Shown piece by piece: positions 8,387 to 19,285 of a DNA stretch of 64,000 bases. The notes under the pieces are model-generated. The model ran no database searches. It was given only the letters and a program-made list of their open reading frames with translations, and was not told where the DNA came from. Each line of letters opens with the position of its first letter. Within the stretch, counting starts at the first letter, position 1. A program made the position numbers and the translations under genes. This DNA comes from Xanthomonas hydrangeae (lineage in GTDB: Bacteria; Pseudomonadota; Gammaproteobacteria; Xanthomonadales; Xanthomonadaceae). Location of the stretch: assembly GCA_905142475.1 (NCBI GenBank), contig LR990730.1:4712001-4776000 (forward strand), given 5' to 3'.

Positions 8387-9410
8387 CGACGGTCTCCATC
8401 GGGGCGGCAGGCGGCTCGGCGGCGGTGGCATGCGCGCCGGATTCGTCGGCTGGCACCGGATGGCCGGCCGCATACCAGGCGTAGAAATCGGCCGCGCGCG
8501 CCAGTTCCAGATCCGGGTCGGCCAGCATCGCCTGGTCGCGCGGGTCCATGCCGGGGGTTGCCGCTGCGTCCGGCAGGTCGGCGGCGGGAAGTTCTTCCAC
8601 CAGCACCGGTGCGGCATCGGTGACATGCAGCACGCCGGCCGGCGCCTGCGAGACCGGCTCGGGTGGCAGTGCGGGCCGGCGATGGGTCCACCACCAGCCC
8701 AGCACCGCGAGCAGCAGTGCCAATGCCAGCACCGCCAGCACGATGCCGGCGTGGCGGCGCGAGATCCGCGGCCAATGCCACTGACGGGCGGGGCGCACAC
8801 GTGGCGCCGCCGGACGACGCGGCTCGGCAGCGGCGACCACGGGCGCTGCCGCCGCCGGTTGCAGCGGCATGCCGGCCAGGGCCGAATCGCGGAGTTGCCC
8901 CAGTCGACTCACCTGGGCCGGGGTGAGCTCGCGCAACTCCTGCTGCGCCGCCTCGGCCAGCACCCGCCACGCCTGCGCATCCGGATTGCCGGCCGCATCG
9001 CGCGGGCAGGCGCGGGCCAGCGACTGCCGGTACGCGGCCACGTCGATGCCCTGCACCTCGCTGGCGGGCTCTTCTTCCAGCCCGGCCACGATACGCAGCA
9101 GCAGCGCCAGCCGGTCGGCGGTCTGCATCCGCCCCAGCGCGGTGAACGGGGGCAGCCAGGTGCCCGGCATGGGCTCGCGCCGCAGCGGCGGGGCGGTCGC
9201 CAGCAGGCTCCAGAAGCGCATCGGCCAGCCGGCCATCGGGCGCCCTGCCGCCTGGCTGCTGAAGGCACGTAACGCCGCCGCCAGGGCCCGCTCGGCCGCC
9301 GCCACATCGCCGCATTGCAATTGCGCGAGCACCAGACCCCGGCGTTCGACACCGCGCAGGAAGGCTGACAGCGCGGCAGGGGTGACAGGGGCGTCGGGGA
9401 CTACGGTCAT
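8373..9410 (-). CDS. Predicted single-pass membrane protein, unknown function
   Basis: I place the start at ATG 9410 (345 residues) because GGAG stands 6 bases upstream; the frame continues upstream but with unlikely sequence. About 235 cytoplasmic residues are Ala/Leu/Arg rich with tetratricopeptide-like helical content (CGDVAAAERALAAALRAF). An Arg-rich segment is followed by one transmembrane helix, HAGIVLAVLALALLLAVLG, and a Pro/Ala/Asp-rich acidic periplasmic tail ending in ETVDDEN. No family is recognised. It overlaps the downstream DUF3106 gene, which suggests that the two products act together at the inner membrane. Confidence 0.7.
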   Translation of the reverse strand: MTVVPDAPVTPAALSAFLRGVERRGLVLAQLQCGDVAAAERALAAALRAFSSQAAGRPMAGWPMRFWSLLATAPPLRREPMPGTWLPPFTALGRMQTADRLALLLRIVAGLEEEPASEVQGIDVAAYRQSLARACPRDAAGNPDAQAWRVLAEAAQQELRELTPAQVSRLGQLRDSALAGMPLQPAAAAPVVAAAEPRRPAAPRVRPARQWHWPRISRRHAGIVLAVLALALLLAVLGWWWTHRRPALPPEPVSQAPAGVLHVTDAAPVLVEELPAADLPDAAATPGMDPRDQAMLADPDLELARAADFYAWYAAGHPVPADESGAHATAAEPPAAPMETVDDEN

Positions 9411-9880
9411 GGGAACTCCAGCATCGGCCGGCATGATACCGACGCAACTGGCCCCCGCCGATGGCTTGACAGATCGAGCCGGCCTTGCTCCGCCCTTACA
9501 CGGGCCGCGACCGCCACCCGTGCGGGTTGTGCACAGCGGCAGACATGCCGATACGTGCGCATCTGTCAACTGTTGGTTTTTCCTTGTTGCAATCATGTTT
9601 CACGCCTAAGTAATTGATATTGAATGACTTATGCGCGGTGGCTAAAAAATGTCCAAGAGGTTGCAGAGGCTAGTGAATCCGCCTTCACGGCGTGGAGCAC
9701 GAGACTAATTCACAGGTTTATCCACAGGCAGTGTGGATAAACCGGTTTCCTTAACCCTCACATAGGTTTACGTCGTATTTATCACTTGCGTCACAGAAAC
9801 GCGCCGTAAGCCAAGGTGCCGATTTGGGGCGATCTGATACCCGACTGCCGGCCTCTGGACAGGGTCGGTAGACTGGCCGG
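9411..9880. other. Intergenic region upstream of priA
   Basis: A 470-base stretch between divergent genes. It contains an AT-rich patch (about 9596-9650, with aattgatattgaat and ctaaaaaatg), a near-consensus DnaA box TTGTGCACA at 9527-9535 (one mismatch), and the paired perfect DnaA boxes listed separately. Reading frames crossing it are poor and overlap the neighbours, so I see no gene. Confidence 0.7.
9715..9743. promoter_or_regulatory. Two perfect DnaA boxes as an inverted repeat
   Basis: TTATCCACA at 9718-9726 and its reverse complement TGTGGATAA at 9732-9740 both match the DnaA-box consensus TTWTNCACA exactly. They sit inside a perfect 12-bp inverted repeat (ggtttatccaca / tgtggataaacc) with a 5-base spacer. 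The site is about 140 bases before the priA start. It may bind DnaA as a regulator of priA or of the divergent gene, or titrate DnaA; this is inference. Confidence 0.75.
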
Positions 9881-12103
<2,223 letters not shown>

Positions 12104-12190
12104 TGCAGGGCATGTCGAACACGCGGCTGCAGCCAGACTCACGTTTTGCGCGCTGTGCCCAGGTCCTTGATCGCGCATGGCGTGATCTTT

Positions 12191-12258
12191 TGTAGGAGCG
12201 CACCTGGGCGCGATGCGGCATTACCGGCACTGCCATCGCGCACGGGTGCGCTCCTACA
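12191..12258. repeat. GTAG/REP-type palindromic repeat
   Basis: A 68-base imperfect palindrome whose outer arms pair perfectly over 14 bases (tgtaggagcgcacc / ggtgcgctcctaca), with an inner cgcgatg / catcgcg pair. The gtaggagcg arm is the hallmark of GTAG-type REP elements of Xanthomonadaceae and pseudomonads, normally mobilised in trans by RAYT transposases. It lies between priA and the convergent GST gene and may terminate or protect both transcripts. Confidence 0.85.
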
Positions 12259-12384
12259 GAAAACGCGAGCTATTTGGCCGTGCGATGTACGAGGCCCACG
12301 TATTTACAGCAACGTGTCGTGTCGTGTCGGCAGCGCGTGCGGTGCCTGCCATGGACCATGCTGGCATGAGCGGAAACGCGAAAC

Positions 12385-13047
12385 TCAGGTCAGCGCCGTC
12401 ATCACGCCACGCTGGTACGCAGGCCGCGCGCGCAAGCGCTGGTACCACGCCTGCAGATGCGGCAAATCGGGCCGGTCGATCGGCATCTCGAACCAGGCGT
12501 AGATAAAGCTGCCGAGCGGAATGTCGCCCATCGCGAACTGTTCGCCGGACAGATACGGCTGTTGCGCCAATGCCGCATCGGCGCGTGCAAGCAGTTCGCC
12601 TGAGCGCATCAAAGCAGCGGCGATGCGTGCGTGATCGCGCTCGGCCTCGGGGGTGCGCAGCACGCCCCAGAACAGATCGCGAAACACACCGGCAAATGTC
12701 GAGGTGGTCCAGTCCATCCAGCGATCGCCCAGCGCGCGTTCGGCCGGCGATTGCGGATACAGGGCCGGCGCATAACACGCGGCCAGATAACGCACGATCG
12801 CGTTGGATTCCCACAGCACCAACTGGCCATCCTGCAGCGTCGGCACCACCCCGTTCGGATTCAACGCGCGATACGCGGCCGTGTCGTTACCACCGAAAGC
12901 GCCACCCACTTCGATCGATGTGTAGGGCACTGCGGCTTCTTCGGCGCACCACAACACCTTGCGCACATTGCTGGAATTGCGGCGCCCCCATAACGTGATC
13001 GTTGGTGCCTGCGCGGTGGGCTGCGTTGCAGCAGGTGCCATGGTCAT
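12385..13047 (-). CDS. Glutathione S-transferase family protein
   Basis: A 220-residue cytosolic GST. The thioredoxin-like N-terminal domain begins ITLWGRRNSSNVRKVLWCAEE, where a serine of RNSSN is the likely thiol-activating residue. NPNGVVPTLQDGQLVLWESNAIVRYLA contains the cis-proline (VVP) and the ESNAI glutathione-binding motif. The all-helical C-terminal domain follows. The ATG at 13047 overlaps the preceding stop as ATGA, which decides the start against an in-frame ATG two codons later. It is the last gene of a three-gene overlapping operon; its substrate is unknown. Confidence 0.93.
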   Translation of the reverse strand: MTMAPAATQPTAQAPTITLWGRRNSSNVRKVLWCAEEAAVPYTSIEVGGAFGGNDTAAYRALNPNGVVPTLQDGQLVLWESNAIVRYLAACYAPALYPQSPAERALGDRWMDWTTSTFAGVFRDLFWGVLRTPEAERDHARIAAALMRSGELLARADAALAQQPYLSGEQFAMGDIPLGSFIYAWFEMPIDRPDLPHLQAWYQRLRARPAYQRGVMTALT

Positions 13048-13874
13048 TTCCCTGCCGCCGGCTTGGACGTCGCGCGCGCCGCAGGCTTCGCAGCGGAGGC
13101 TTGCGCTGACCCAGCAGCAGCGGACTGCGCAGCCTTCGCTCGCCCGCCCTTGGGTGCATCGCGTAGCCACAGCGCCTGCTCGTCCTGCTTGATCTCGAAC
13201 AAGCCGATCGCGCGCACCAGATCGCTGAGCTTGCGGTAGCCGTAGTTGCGCGGATCGAACGAGGCCTGGTTGGCCACCTGCTTGCCCACCGCACTCAGCA
13301 GCGCCCAGCCATCGTCTTCGCGTGCGCTGTCGATCGCATTGCGCAGCATCTGCACCAGCCGCGTATCGCTCCGCAATGCAGTGGCGTCCTTGCGCCCGGC
13401 AGCGGTGTCGCTGGCTGCGGCGGCCTGTTCGCCCAGCGCTTCGACATAGGTGAACTTGGAGCAGGCATTGACGAACGGCGCCGGAGTTTTCTTCTCGCCG
13501 AAGCCGTACACCTTCATGCCATCGGTGAGCAGACGCATCACCAGCGGGGTGAAATCCGCATCGCTGGAGACGATGGCAAACCCGTCCAGATTGCGCGCGT
13601 ACAACAGGTCCATCGCATCGATCACCATCGCCATGTCAGAGGCGTTCTTGCCCGAGCTGTAGGCGAATTGCTGGATCGGTCGAATCGCATAATCGTGCAG
13701 CGCCGCTTCCCAGTTTTTCAGGTGCGGGCTCTTCCAGTTGCCGTAGGCGCGGCGCACATTGGCCACACCGTAGCGCGCCACTTCGGCCAGCACCACGTCG
13801 ATCTTGCCGGCCGGCGCGTTGTCGGCGTCGATCAGCAAGGCGATGCGTTTGTCGGGGTTGTCGATCATGCTCAT
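13044..13874 (-). CDS. NYN domain protein with C-terminal OST-HTH/LOTUS domain
   Basis: A 276-residue putative RNA-acting protein. Residues 9-145 form a NYN (PIN-like nuclease) domain. Acidic metal-site residues are visible in IALLIDADNAP, in SGKNASDMAMVIDAMDLLY and in FAIVSSDADFTPLV. Residues 170-240 (LVQMLRNAIDSAREDDGWALLSAVGKQV...YGYRKLSDLVRAIGLFEI) fit an OST-HTH/LOTUS fold, an RNA-binding module. A basic Ala/Lys-rich tail ends the protein. The family (LabA/DUF88) is a likely RNase, but the target is unknown. It overlaps both neighbours by ATGA, so it is translationally coupled to a membrane protein and a GST. Confidence 0.9.
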   Translation of the reverse strand: MSMIDNPDKRIALLIDADNAPAGKIDVVLAEVARYGVANVRRAYGNWKSPHLKNWEAALHDYAIRPIQQFAYSSGKNASDMAMVIDAMDLLYARNLDGFAIVSSDADFTPLVMRLLTDGMKVYGFGEKKTPAPFVNACSKFTYVEALGEQAAAASDTAAGRKDATALRSDTRLVQMLRNAIDSAREDDGWALLSAVGKQVANQASFDPRNYGYRKLSDLVRAIGLFEIKQDEQALWLRDAPKGGRAKAAQSAAAGSAQASAAKPAARATSKPAAGK

Positions 13875-14401
13875 TGCTCCGAGGAATCGGCAGAGTCGGT
13901 TTCGGTATTTTCAGCAGTTGTGCCCGGCAACGCGTATTCGCTGCCATCGCGCATGGTGAGCATCCCGTTGGTCAGCGTCTCGCTTTCTGCCCCGGCGCTG
14001 ACCCAGGTGGCATGCACCCGCCCCGCGCCACGATCGCCTTCCACATTGAAGACAAAATCATCGCCGCCCGGCGCAAGACCGGTGCGATACAGATCCACCC
14101 GCATCGTGTGGATCTGGCCGATCCGCTCCTGCACCACCGCATCGTCCTGCAGCGCGGTGCGCGCCTGATCGGCGAACAGCGACCAGCCGGTGACGATCAA
14201 CCAGCCGAGCGCCCCGAGCACCAGCATGCCGAACAGCATCGCGCAGCGTGCAAGGCCGATCAGGCCGATCGCGACCCCGCTGAGCCGCTTTCGAACGGGA
14301 CGCACTGCCGGCGCGGACGGCGCTGCGGCAGACGTGGAGGAGGAAAACGGCGATTGCGGCGGAGGTGACAACGGCGGCAAGGGCGGTGGCGGCAACGACA
14401 T
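13871..14401 (-). CDS. Membrane protein resembling Coa1/Tim21 cytochrome oxidase assembly factors
   Basis: A 176-residue protein with a Pro/Ser-rich cytoplasmic N-terminus and one transmembrane helix (about residues 44-72, GVAIGLIGLARCAMLFGMLVLGALGWLIV). The periplasmic domain LQDDAVVQERIGQIHTMRVDLYRTG...FVFNVEGDRGAGRVHATWV has the pattern of Coa1-type domains (a conserved G...F.V.G..G.G.V). The C-terminus is acidic. It is the first gene of an overlapping three-gene operon. The Coa1 assignment is by pattern and only moderately secure; no oxidase genes are nearby. Confidence 0.65.
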   Translation of the reverse strand: MSLPPPPLPPLSPPPQSPFSSSTSAAAPSAPAVRPVRKRLSGVAIGLIGLARCAMLFGMLVLGALGWLIVTGWSLFADQARTALQDDAVVQERIGQIHTMRVDLYRTGLAPGGDDFVFNVEGDRGAGRVHATWVSAGAESETLTNGMLTMRDGSEYALPGTTAENTETDSADSSEQ

Positions 14402-14519
14402 GCGGGAACCGGATCGACGGGATGCGACATGATGCCGCAGGCAGGCCGGATTCAGGCGTCATGTTCAGTGCAAATGCGGCATGCTGATGAGCCCGCGTCG
14501 CATTCCATCGGACATTACG

Positions 14520-15812
14520 ATGACTTCTTCCCCCTCCCAAGCTCCACTGCATCTGGTCGTGGTTGGTGGCGGTTTCGCCGGCTTATGGGCGACCCGCGCG
14601 CTCGACGACCCCGGCATCCGCATCACCCTGATCGACCGCCAGAACCATCACCTGTTCCAGCCGTTGCTGTACCAGGTGGCCACCGCCGGCCTGTCGGCAC
14701 CGGATATCGCTGCGCCGCTGCGGCACATCCTGCGCGAACAACGCAATGTGGAAGTGTTGCTCGGCGATGTTGCCGAAATTGCGCCGGCCCGGCGCGAAGT
14801 GGTGCTCGCCGATGGCAACACGCTCGGCTACGACATGCTGCTGCTGGCCACCGGCGCCACCCATGCCTACTTCGGCAACGACCAATGGGCCGAGCATGCG
14901 CCCGGCCTGAAGACGCTGTACGACGCGCTGGTGCTGCGACGCAAATTGCTGCTGGCCTTCGAACGCGGCGAAGCCGAATCCGACCCGGCCGCACGCGCGG
15001 CCTGGCTCAGCTTTGCGGTGGTCGGCGGGGGCCCCACCGGCGTCGAATTGGCCGGCACGCTGGCTGAAATCGCCCGCCACACGCTCAAGGACGAATTCCG
15101 CCATATCGATCCACAGCAGGCACGCGTGCGCCTGGTCGAAGCCGGCCCGCGCGTGCTGCCTTCGTTCCCGGAAGATCTCACCGACAAGGCGCGCAAGCAG
15201 CTCGAGCGTCTGGGCGTGGAAGTACACACCGGTACGCCGGTGACGCATATCGACGCGCTCGGCTATCAGCTCGGCGACACCTTTGTACCGGCACGCACCG
15301 TGGTCTGGGCCGCCGGCGTGGCCGCCTCGCCGCTGGCGCGCACCCTGGGCGTGCCGCTGGATCGCGCCGGCCGCGTGCTGGTGCAGCCGGACCTGAGCGT
15401 GCCCGGCCACCCGGAGATCTTCGTCGGTGGCGATCTGGCCTCGCTGCAGCAGGACGGCCGCCCGGTCCCCGGCGTGGCGCCCGCCGCAAAGCAGATGGGC
15501 AAGCACATCGCCAAGGCGATCCGCGCCCGTCAGCGCGGTCAGGCTGCGGCCGCGTTCCGTTATCAGGACTTCGGCAACCTGGCCACCATCGGCCGCATGG
15601 CCGCCATCGTGCATGTGGGCAAGCTCAAGCTCTCCGGCATCGTGGCCTGGTGGTTCTGGCTGGCGGCGCATGTGTACTTCCTGATCGGCTTCCGCAACCG
15701 CTTCGTGGTGCTGGTGAACTGGGCGATGGCGTACTGGAGCTACCAGCGCGCCGCACGCATCATCTTCGGTGGCGCCACCGACGACCCGCCGCCCAACAGC
15801 AAAGACGGATGA
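14520..15812 (+). CDS. ndh: Type II NADH dehydrogenase (NDH-2)
   Basis: A 430-residue single-subunit flavoenzyme that passes electrons from NADH to quinone at the cytoplasmic face of the membrane without pumping protons. There is an FAD-binding GGGFAG motif in LVVVGGGFAGLWATRAL, then DRQNHHLFQPLLYQVATAGLS, and an NADH-binding GGGPTGVELAGTLAE. VWAAGVAASPLA and FVGGDLAS follow, the latter contacting the flavin. The hydrophobic C-terminus (LSGIVAWWFWLAAHVYFLIGFRNRFVVLVNW) anchors it to the membrane. The start ATG is chosen at the beginning of the conserved region; no strong Shine-Dalgarno is visible. Confidence 0.93.
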   Translation: MTSSPSQAPLHLVVVGGGFAGLWATRALDDPGIRITLIDRQNHHLFQPLLYQVATAGLSAPDIAAPLRHILREQRNVEVLLGDVAEIAPARREVVLADGNTLGYDMLLLATGATHAYFGNDQWAEHAPGLKTLYDALVLRRKLLLAFERGEAESDPAARAAWLSFAVVGGGPTGVELAGTLAEIARHTLKDEFRHIDPQQARVRLVEAGPRVLPSFPEDLTDKARKQLERLGVEVHTGTPVTHIDALGYQLGDTFVPARTVVWAAGVAASPLARTLGVPLDRAGRVLVQPDLSVPGHPEIFVGGDLASLQQDGRPVPGVAPAAKQMGKHIAKAIRARQRGQAAAAFRYQDFGNLATIGRMAAIVHVGKLKLSGIVAWWFWLAAHVYFLIGFRNRFVVLVNWAMAYWSYQRAARIIFGGATDDPPPNSKDG

Positions 15813-15864
15813 CAGTGCGACGGGCGGTGCGCGATGCTGTGCCGCCCGTTCCCACTGCGGCGCC

Positions 15865-16479
15865 GTGACCACTCTCCTGTTCCTGCTGGATCTGCTCGGC
15901 ACCTTCGTGTTCGCTCTCAGCGGCGCCACCGTGGCGGTGCGCAATCGCCTGGATCTGTTCGGCGTGCTGGTGCTGTCGTGCGCGGCCGCAGTCTCCGGCG
16001 GCATCGTGCGCGATGTGTTGATCGGCGCCACCCCGCCGGCTGCGTTGGTGCATCCGCAGTATCTGCTCATCGCCTGCCTGGCCGGGGTGGCCGGTTTCCG
16101 CTGGCATGCCGCGGTGGAACGGCTGCGCAACCCGGTGCAACTGTTCGACGCAGCCGGGCTGGCCTTGTTTGCGGTCTACGGCACCAGCAAGGCGCTGGAC
16201 TACCAGCTCAGTCCGCTCAGCGCGACCTTGCTCGGCATGCTCAGCGGCATCGGCGGCGGCATCGCGCGCGACCTGCTGGTCGCACGCACGCCGGTGGTGT
16301 TGCAGGCGGAGCTCTATGCAGTGGCCGCACTCGCAGGCGGCGGCCTGGTCGCGATCGGGCATGTGCTCGACGTGCCGCAAGCCTGGTCGCTGGCAACAGG
16401 TGCGGGCATGTGTTTTGGCCTGCGTTTCATGGCGATCCGTTATGGCTGGCACCTGCCAGTGGCGCGCCTGCCGGAGTAG
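15865..16479 (+). CDS. TRIC-type cation channel family protein (UPF0126, YicG-like)
   Basis: A 204-residue inner-membrane protein with about seven hydrophobic helices arranged as two related halves. The family repeat appears twice: VSGGIVRDVLIGATPPAAL and LSGIGGGIARDLLVARTPVVL. Bacterial members resemble the eukaryotic trimeric intracellular cation channels; some are annotated as glycine transporters. I took GTG at 15865 as the start because it directly precedes the first helix (TTLLFLLDLLGTFVFALSG) and gives the family length. Confidence 0.87.
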   Translation: MTTLLFLLDLLGTFVFALSGATVAVRNRLDLFGVLVLSCAAAVSGGIVRDVLIGATPPAALVHPQYLLIACLAGVAGFRWHAAVERLRNPVQLFDAAGLALFAVYGTSKALDYQLSPLSATLLGMLSGIGGGIARDLLVARTPVVLQAELYAVAALAGGGLVAIGHVLDVPQAWSLATGAGMCFGLRFMAIRYGWHLPVARLPE

Positions 16480-16566
16480 CTGTCGGCCAAAGCGACAATG
16501 CCGGGCGCATCATCCGGACGGTTCGTCAGCTTCTCGAAGGACATGAAAAGTGCACACCTGCAACGC

Positions 16567-16594
16567 AAACGGCCCGGAAAACCGGGCCGTTTTT
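16567..16594. terminator. Rho-independent terminator, probably bidirectional
   Basis: An 11-bp perfect GC-rich stem (aaacggcccgg / ccgggccgttt) with an aaaa loop, followed by a T run on the + strand. It lies between the TRIC-like gene and the convergent rpoH stop and can serve both. Confidence 0.9.
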
Positions 16595-16621
16595 GCAACC
16601 TGACGCGCGTGATCGAACCGA

Positions 16622-17497
16622 TCAGGCGACGAACAGTGCCTTCATCTTCTTCAGCGCGTTCGCCTCGATCTGGCGAATCCGCTCGGCCGACACGCCGTAC
16701 TCGTCTGCCAGCTCCTGCAACGTCACCTTGGAATCGGAATCCAGCCAGCGACGCTTGACGATGTCGCGCGAACGCGTATCCAGACCGGACAGCCCTTCGC
16801 GCAACAGCTGCAGCTGGTTGTCTTCGCTATCGTGACGCTCGTAGGCCTGCGACGGATCTTCCTCATTGGCGACCAGGTAGCTCACCGGCGACGGCGGGCC
16901 ATGATCGTCGTCCTCATCGGACGAAGCATCGAAGCCGATATCGCGACCGGACAGACGCGACTCCATCTCCATCACTTCGCGCTCGGAGACGTTCAGGTCC
17001 TTGGCGACCGCAGTCACTTCGGAGGCATTGAGCCAGCCCAGGCGGGTCTTGGACTTGCGCAGGTTGAAAAACAGCTTGCGCTGCGCCTTGGTCGTGGCGA
17101 CCTTGACGATGCGCCAGTTCTTCAGGATGAACTCGTGCATTTCGGCACGGATCCAGTGCACTGCGAAGCTGACCAGGCGCACACCCATTTCCGGATCGAA
17201 GCGCTTGACCGCCTTCATCAGGCCGATGTTGCCTTCCTGGATCAGGTCGCCCAGCGGCAGGCCGTAGCCGTTGTAGCCGCGGGCCACGTGGACCACGAAG
17301 CGCAGGTGGGAATGGACCAGTTCGCGCGCGGCGTCCAGATCCAGCTCGTCGCGGAAACGACGGGCGAGATTCTGTTCCTCATCGACCGACAGCACCGGGA
17401 TCTGGTGCACGGCACCGATGTAGGCGTCCAGCGAACCGAGCGCACTGGGAATCGGGAGATTGTTTGCCACGAGGGCAGTCGAGGTAGTCTGGTTCAT
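16622..17497 (-). CDS. rpoH: RNA polymerase heat-shock sigma factor (sigma-32)
   Basis: Alternative sigma factor directing RNA polymerase to heat-shock promoters. It is 291 residues from the ATG at 17497, preferred over an upstream in-frame ATG at 17506. Region 2 is clear: [60 protein letters not shown]. The RpoH-box-like segment is [15 protein letters not shown]. Region 4 ends with [27 protein letters not shown], the -35 recognition helix. A 25-residue acidic insert ([28 protein letters not shown]) separates regions 2-3 from 4. The ung and response-regulator genes lie upstream on the same strand. Confidence 0.96.
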   Translation of the reverse strand: MNQTTSTALVANNLPIPSALGSLDAYIGAVHQIPVLSVDEEQNLARRFRDELDLDAARELVHSHLRFVVHVARGYNGYGLPLGDLIQEGNIGLMKAVKRFDPEMGVRLVSFAVHWIRAEMHEFILKNWRIVKVATTKAQRKLFFNLRKSKTRLGWLNASEVTAVAKDLNVSEREVMEMESRLSGRDIGFDASSDEDDDHGPPSPVSYLVANEEDPSQAYERHDSEDNQLQLLREGLSGLDTRSRDIVKRRWLDSDSKVTLQELADEYGVSAERIRQIEANALKKMKALFVA

Positions 17498-17694
17498 AGG
17501 CACCATCTTAGCAGTCGAACTATTGGACTGCCGGGTACAGTAAGAGTTCCCAGCGTTCCATTTATAGGACGTTCGGGCTTTTGACCATACCGGCGTTCCA
17601 GCGGCCAACTCCACGAATCGATGAGTAAGTTATCACCGCCACGCTGCGAAGACCGTGACAAAACCAATGCGAAATGCGGTGCCGCCCGATCCGT

Positions 17695-18438
17695 TCAGCC
17701 GCTGGCGGGCGTGGTGTCGAGCGCGTTACGCGGTGGTAGCGACCAGTCGATCGGGCCGAGCCCGCGCCGCTGCAGATGGTCGTTGGTCTTGGAGAAGTGC
17801 TGGCAGCCCAGAAAGCCGCGGTGCGCCGACAACGGCGAGGGATGCGGGGCCTTGAACACCCGATGGCGCGCCTGGTCGATGACCTTGCCCTTGGACTGCG
17901 CATAACTGCCCCAGAGCAGGAACACCAGGCCTTCGCGTTCGCGGTTGAGCGTTTCCACGACATGATCGGTGAAGCCTTCCCAGCCCTTGTTCTGGTGCGC
18001 GCCGGCACGCCCCTGCTCCACCGTCAGCACCGCATTGAGCAACAGCACGCCCTGACGCGCCCACGGCATCAGATAGCCGTGGTCCGGCCGTGCGATGCCC
18101 AGGTCGTCCTGGATCTCCTTGTAGATGTTGAGCAGTGACGGCGGCACCGGCACGCCGGGCAGCACCGAAAAGCACAGCCCATGCGCCTGGCCTTCGCCGT
18201 GATACGGGTCCTGGCCCAGGATCACCACCTTGACCTGCTCGAACGGGGTGGCATCGAAAGCGGCAAAGATCTGCGGGCCCGGCGGAAACACCCGCGCACC
18301 GGCCGCCTTGCGCTGACGCAGGAAGGCGGACAGCTCCTGCATCTCCGGGCGCAATAACCAATCACCCACGCGCGCCTTCCACGACGGTTCCAGCTGGATA
18401 CGTGCTTCTACTTCGGCCACATCTAACATTTCGGTCAT
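17695..18438 (-). CDS. ung: Uracil-DNA glycosylase
   Basis: Family 1 UDG of 247 residues that removes uracil from DNA to start base excision repair. The water-activating motif GQDPYH is at 75-80 (Asp77) and the DNA-intercalating loop [11 protein letters not shown] begins at His199. The start ATG overlaps the stop of the double-receiver gene as ATGA, an uncommon coupling of a repair enzyme to a two-component-type protein. Identification is secure. Confidence 0.97.
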   Translation of the reverse strand: MTEMLDVAEVEARIQLEPSWKARVGDWLLRPEMQELSAFLRQRKAAGARVFPPGPQIFAAFDATPFEQVKVVILGQDPYHGEGQAHGLCFSVLPGVPVPPSLLNIYKEIQDDLGIARPDHGYLMPWARQGVLLLNAVLTVEQGRAGAHQNKGWEGFTDHVVETLNREREGLVFLLWGSYAQSKGKVIDQARHRVFKAPHPSPLSAHRGFLGCQHFSKTNDHLQRRGLGPIDWSLPPRNALDTTPASG

Positions 18439-19277
18439 AGCGTGACAGCCTGATCCTCAAGCCGTGCCAGGCGGAGCTGGAACAACACCTTGGTCACCAG
18501 CAGCCGCTCTTCAATGGGTTTTTGCACCAGATCGTTGGCGCCGGCGCGCAGCAGTTCGGACTGGTTGCGCGGATTGGTGTCGCCGGTCATCACCAGCACC
18601 GGCAGACGACGCTTGCCGTAGGCGAAATCGATGCGGATGCGCTCGACCACGTCGCGGCCGTTGAGCTCGCCCTTCAGGGTCACATCGGTCAGCACCACGT
18701 CGATGCGGCGCTCGGTGCGGCCCAGCGATTCGGCGGTGAGCAGCGCGAAGGCGTCTTCGGCGGTGAGCACATGGACGACCTTCAGGCTCTGCCGCTCGAG
18801 CATGCGCTTGGTCGCCTCCGCCACCACGCGGCTGTCTTCGATGTACAGCACGGTCGCGCCGACGATCGGCTCGGGCTGCACGTAGCCGCGGATGAAGGTC
18901 GCCAGGGCTTCATGGCCCAGCGCCTTGTCGAAATAATCGGTGACGTATTCGGTGAAACGGCGCTCCACCAGATGCTGCTGCGCATCGCCGGAGACCACGA
19001 TCACCGGCACGTAGGCCTGGCCGGCCGCTTCGCGCACGCTGCGCGCCAGGGTCAGGCCATCGCCGTCGGGCAGCGACAGCGAGGTGGTGACCAGATCCAC
19101 CGTGCCGGCCTCCAGCGCCTCACGCGCCTCGGCAATGCTGGAGCAGCCGATCACCTGCACATTCGGCAGGTCGCGGGTCAGCACATCGGCAATCAGCTTG
19201 CGCACCAGTTTCGAGCCATCGACCACCATCACGCGCGGCGCGTCGCTGATCAGGTGTTTGAGATCTGGTGGATGCAT
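18435..19277 (-). CDS. Double receiver (REC-REC) response regulator without output domain
   Basis: A 280-residue protein made of two CheY-like receiver domains, about residues 14-135 and 140-275. REC2 keeps the acidic pair in VLYIEDS, a phosphoacceptor Asp198 in [10 protein letters not shown] and the Lys in DLVQKPI. REC1 has VVDGSK in place of the acidic pair, and Ser66 where the phosphoacceptor Asp should be ([12 protein letters not shown]), so it is probably not phosphorylated. No DNA-binding, GGDEF or HD-GYP output follows, so it should act by protein contact. It is translationally coupled to downstream ung; the ftsX stop lies just upstream. Confidence 0.88.
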   Translation of the reverse strand: MHPPDLKHLISDAPRVMVVDGSKLVRKLIADVLTRDLPNVQVIGCSSIAEAREALEAGTVDLVTTSLSLPDGDGLTLARSVREAAGQAYVPVIVVSGDAQQHLVERRFTEYVTDYFDKALGHEALATFIRGYVQPEPIVGATVLYIEDSRVVAEATKRMLERQSLKVVHVLTAEDAFALLTAESLGRTERRIDVVLTDVTLKGELNGRDVVERIRIDFAYGKRRLPVLVMTGDTNPRNQSELLRAGANDLVQKPIEERLLVTKVLFQLRLARLEDQAVTL

Positions 19278-19285
19278 GGCAGGCC

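Noticed and set aside
9596..9650. AT-rich patch with attgatattgaat as a possible Fur or other operator
   Set aside because: The palindrome is too imperfect to assign to a regulator; mentioned only as AT-rich DNA near the DnaA boxes.
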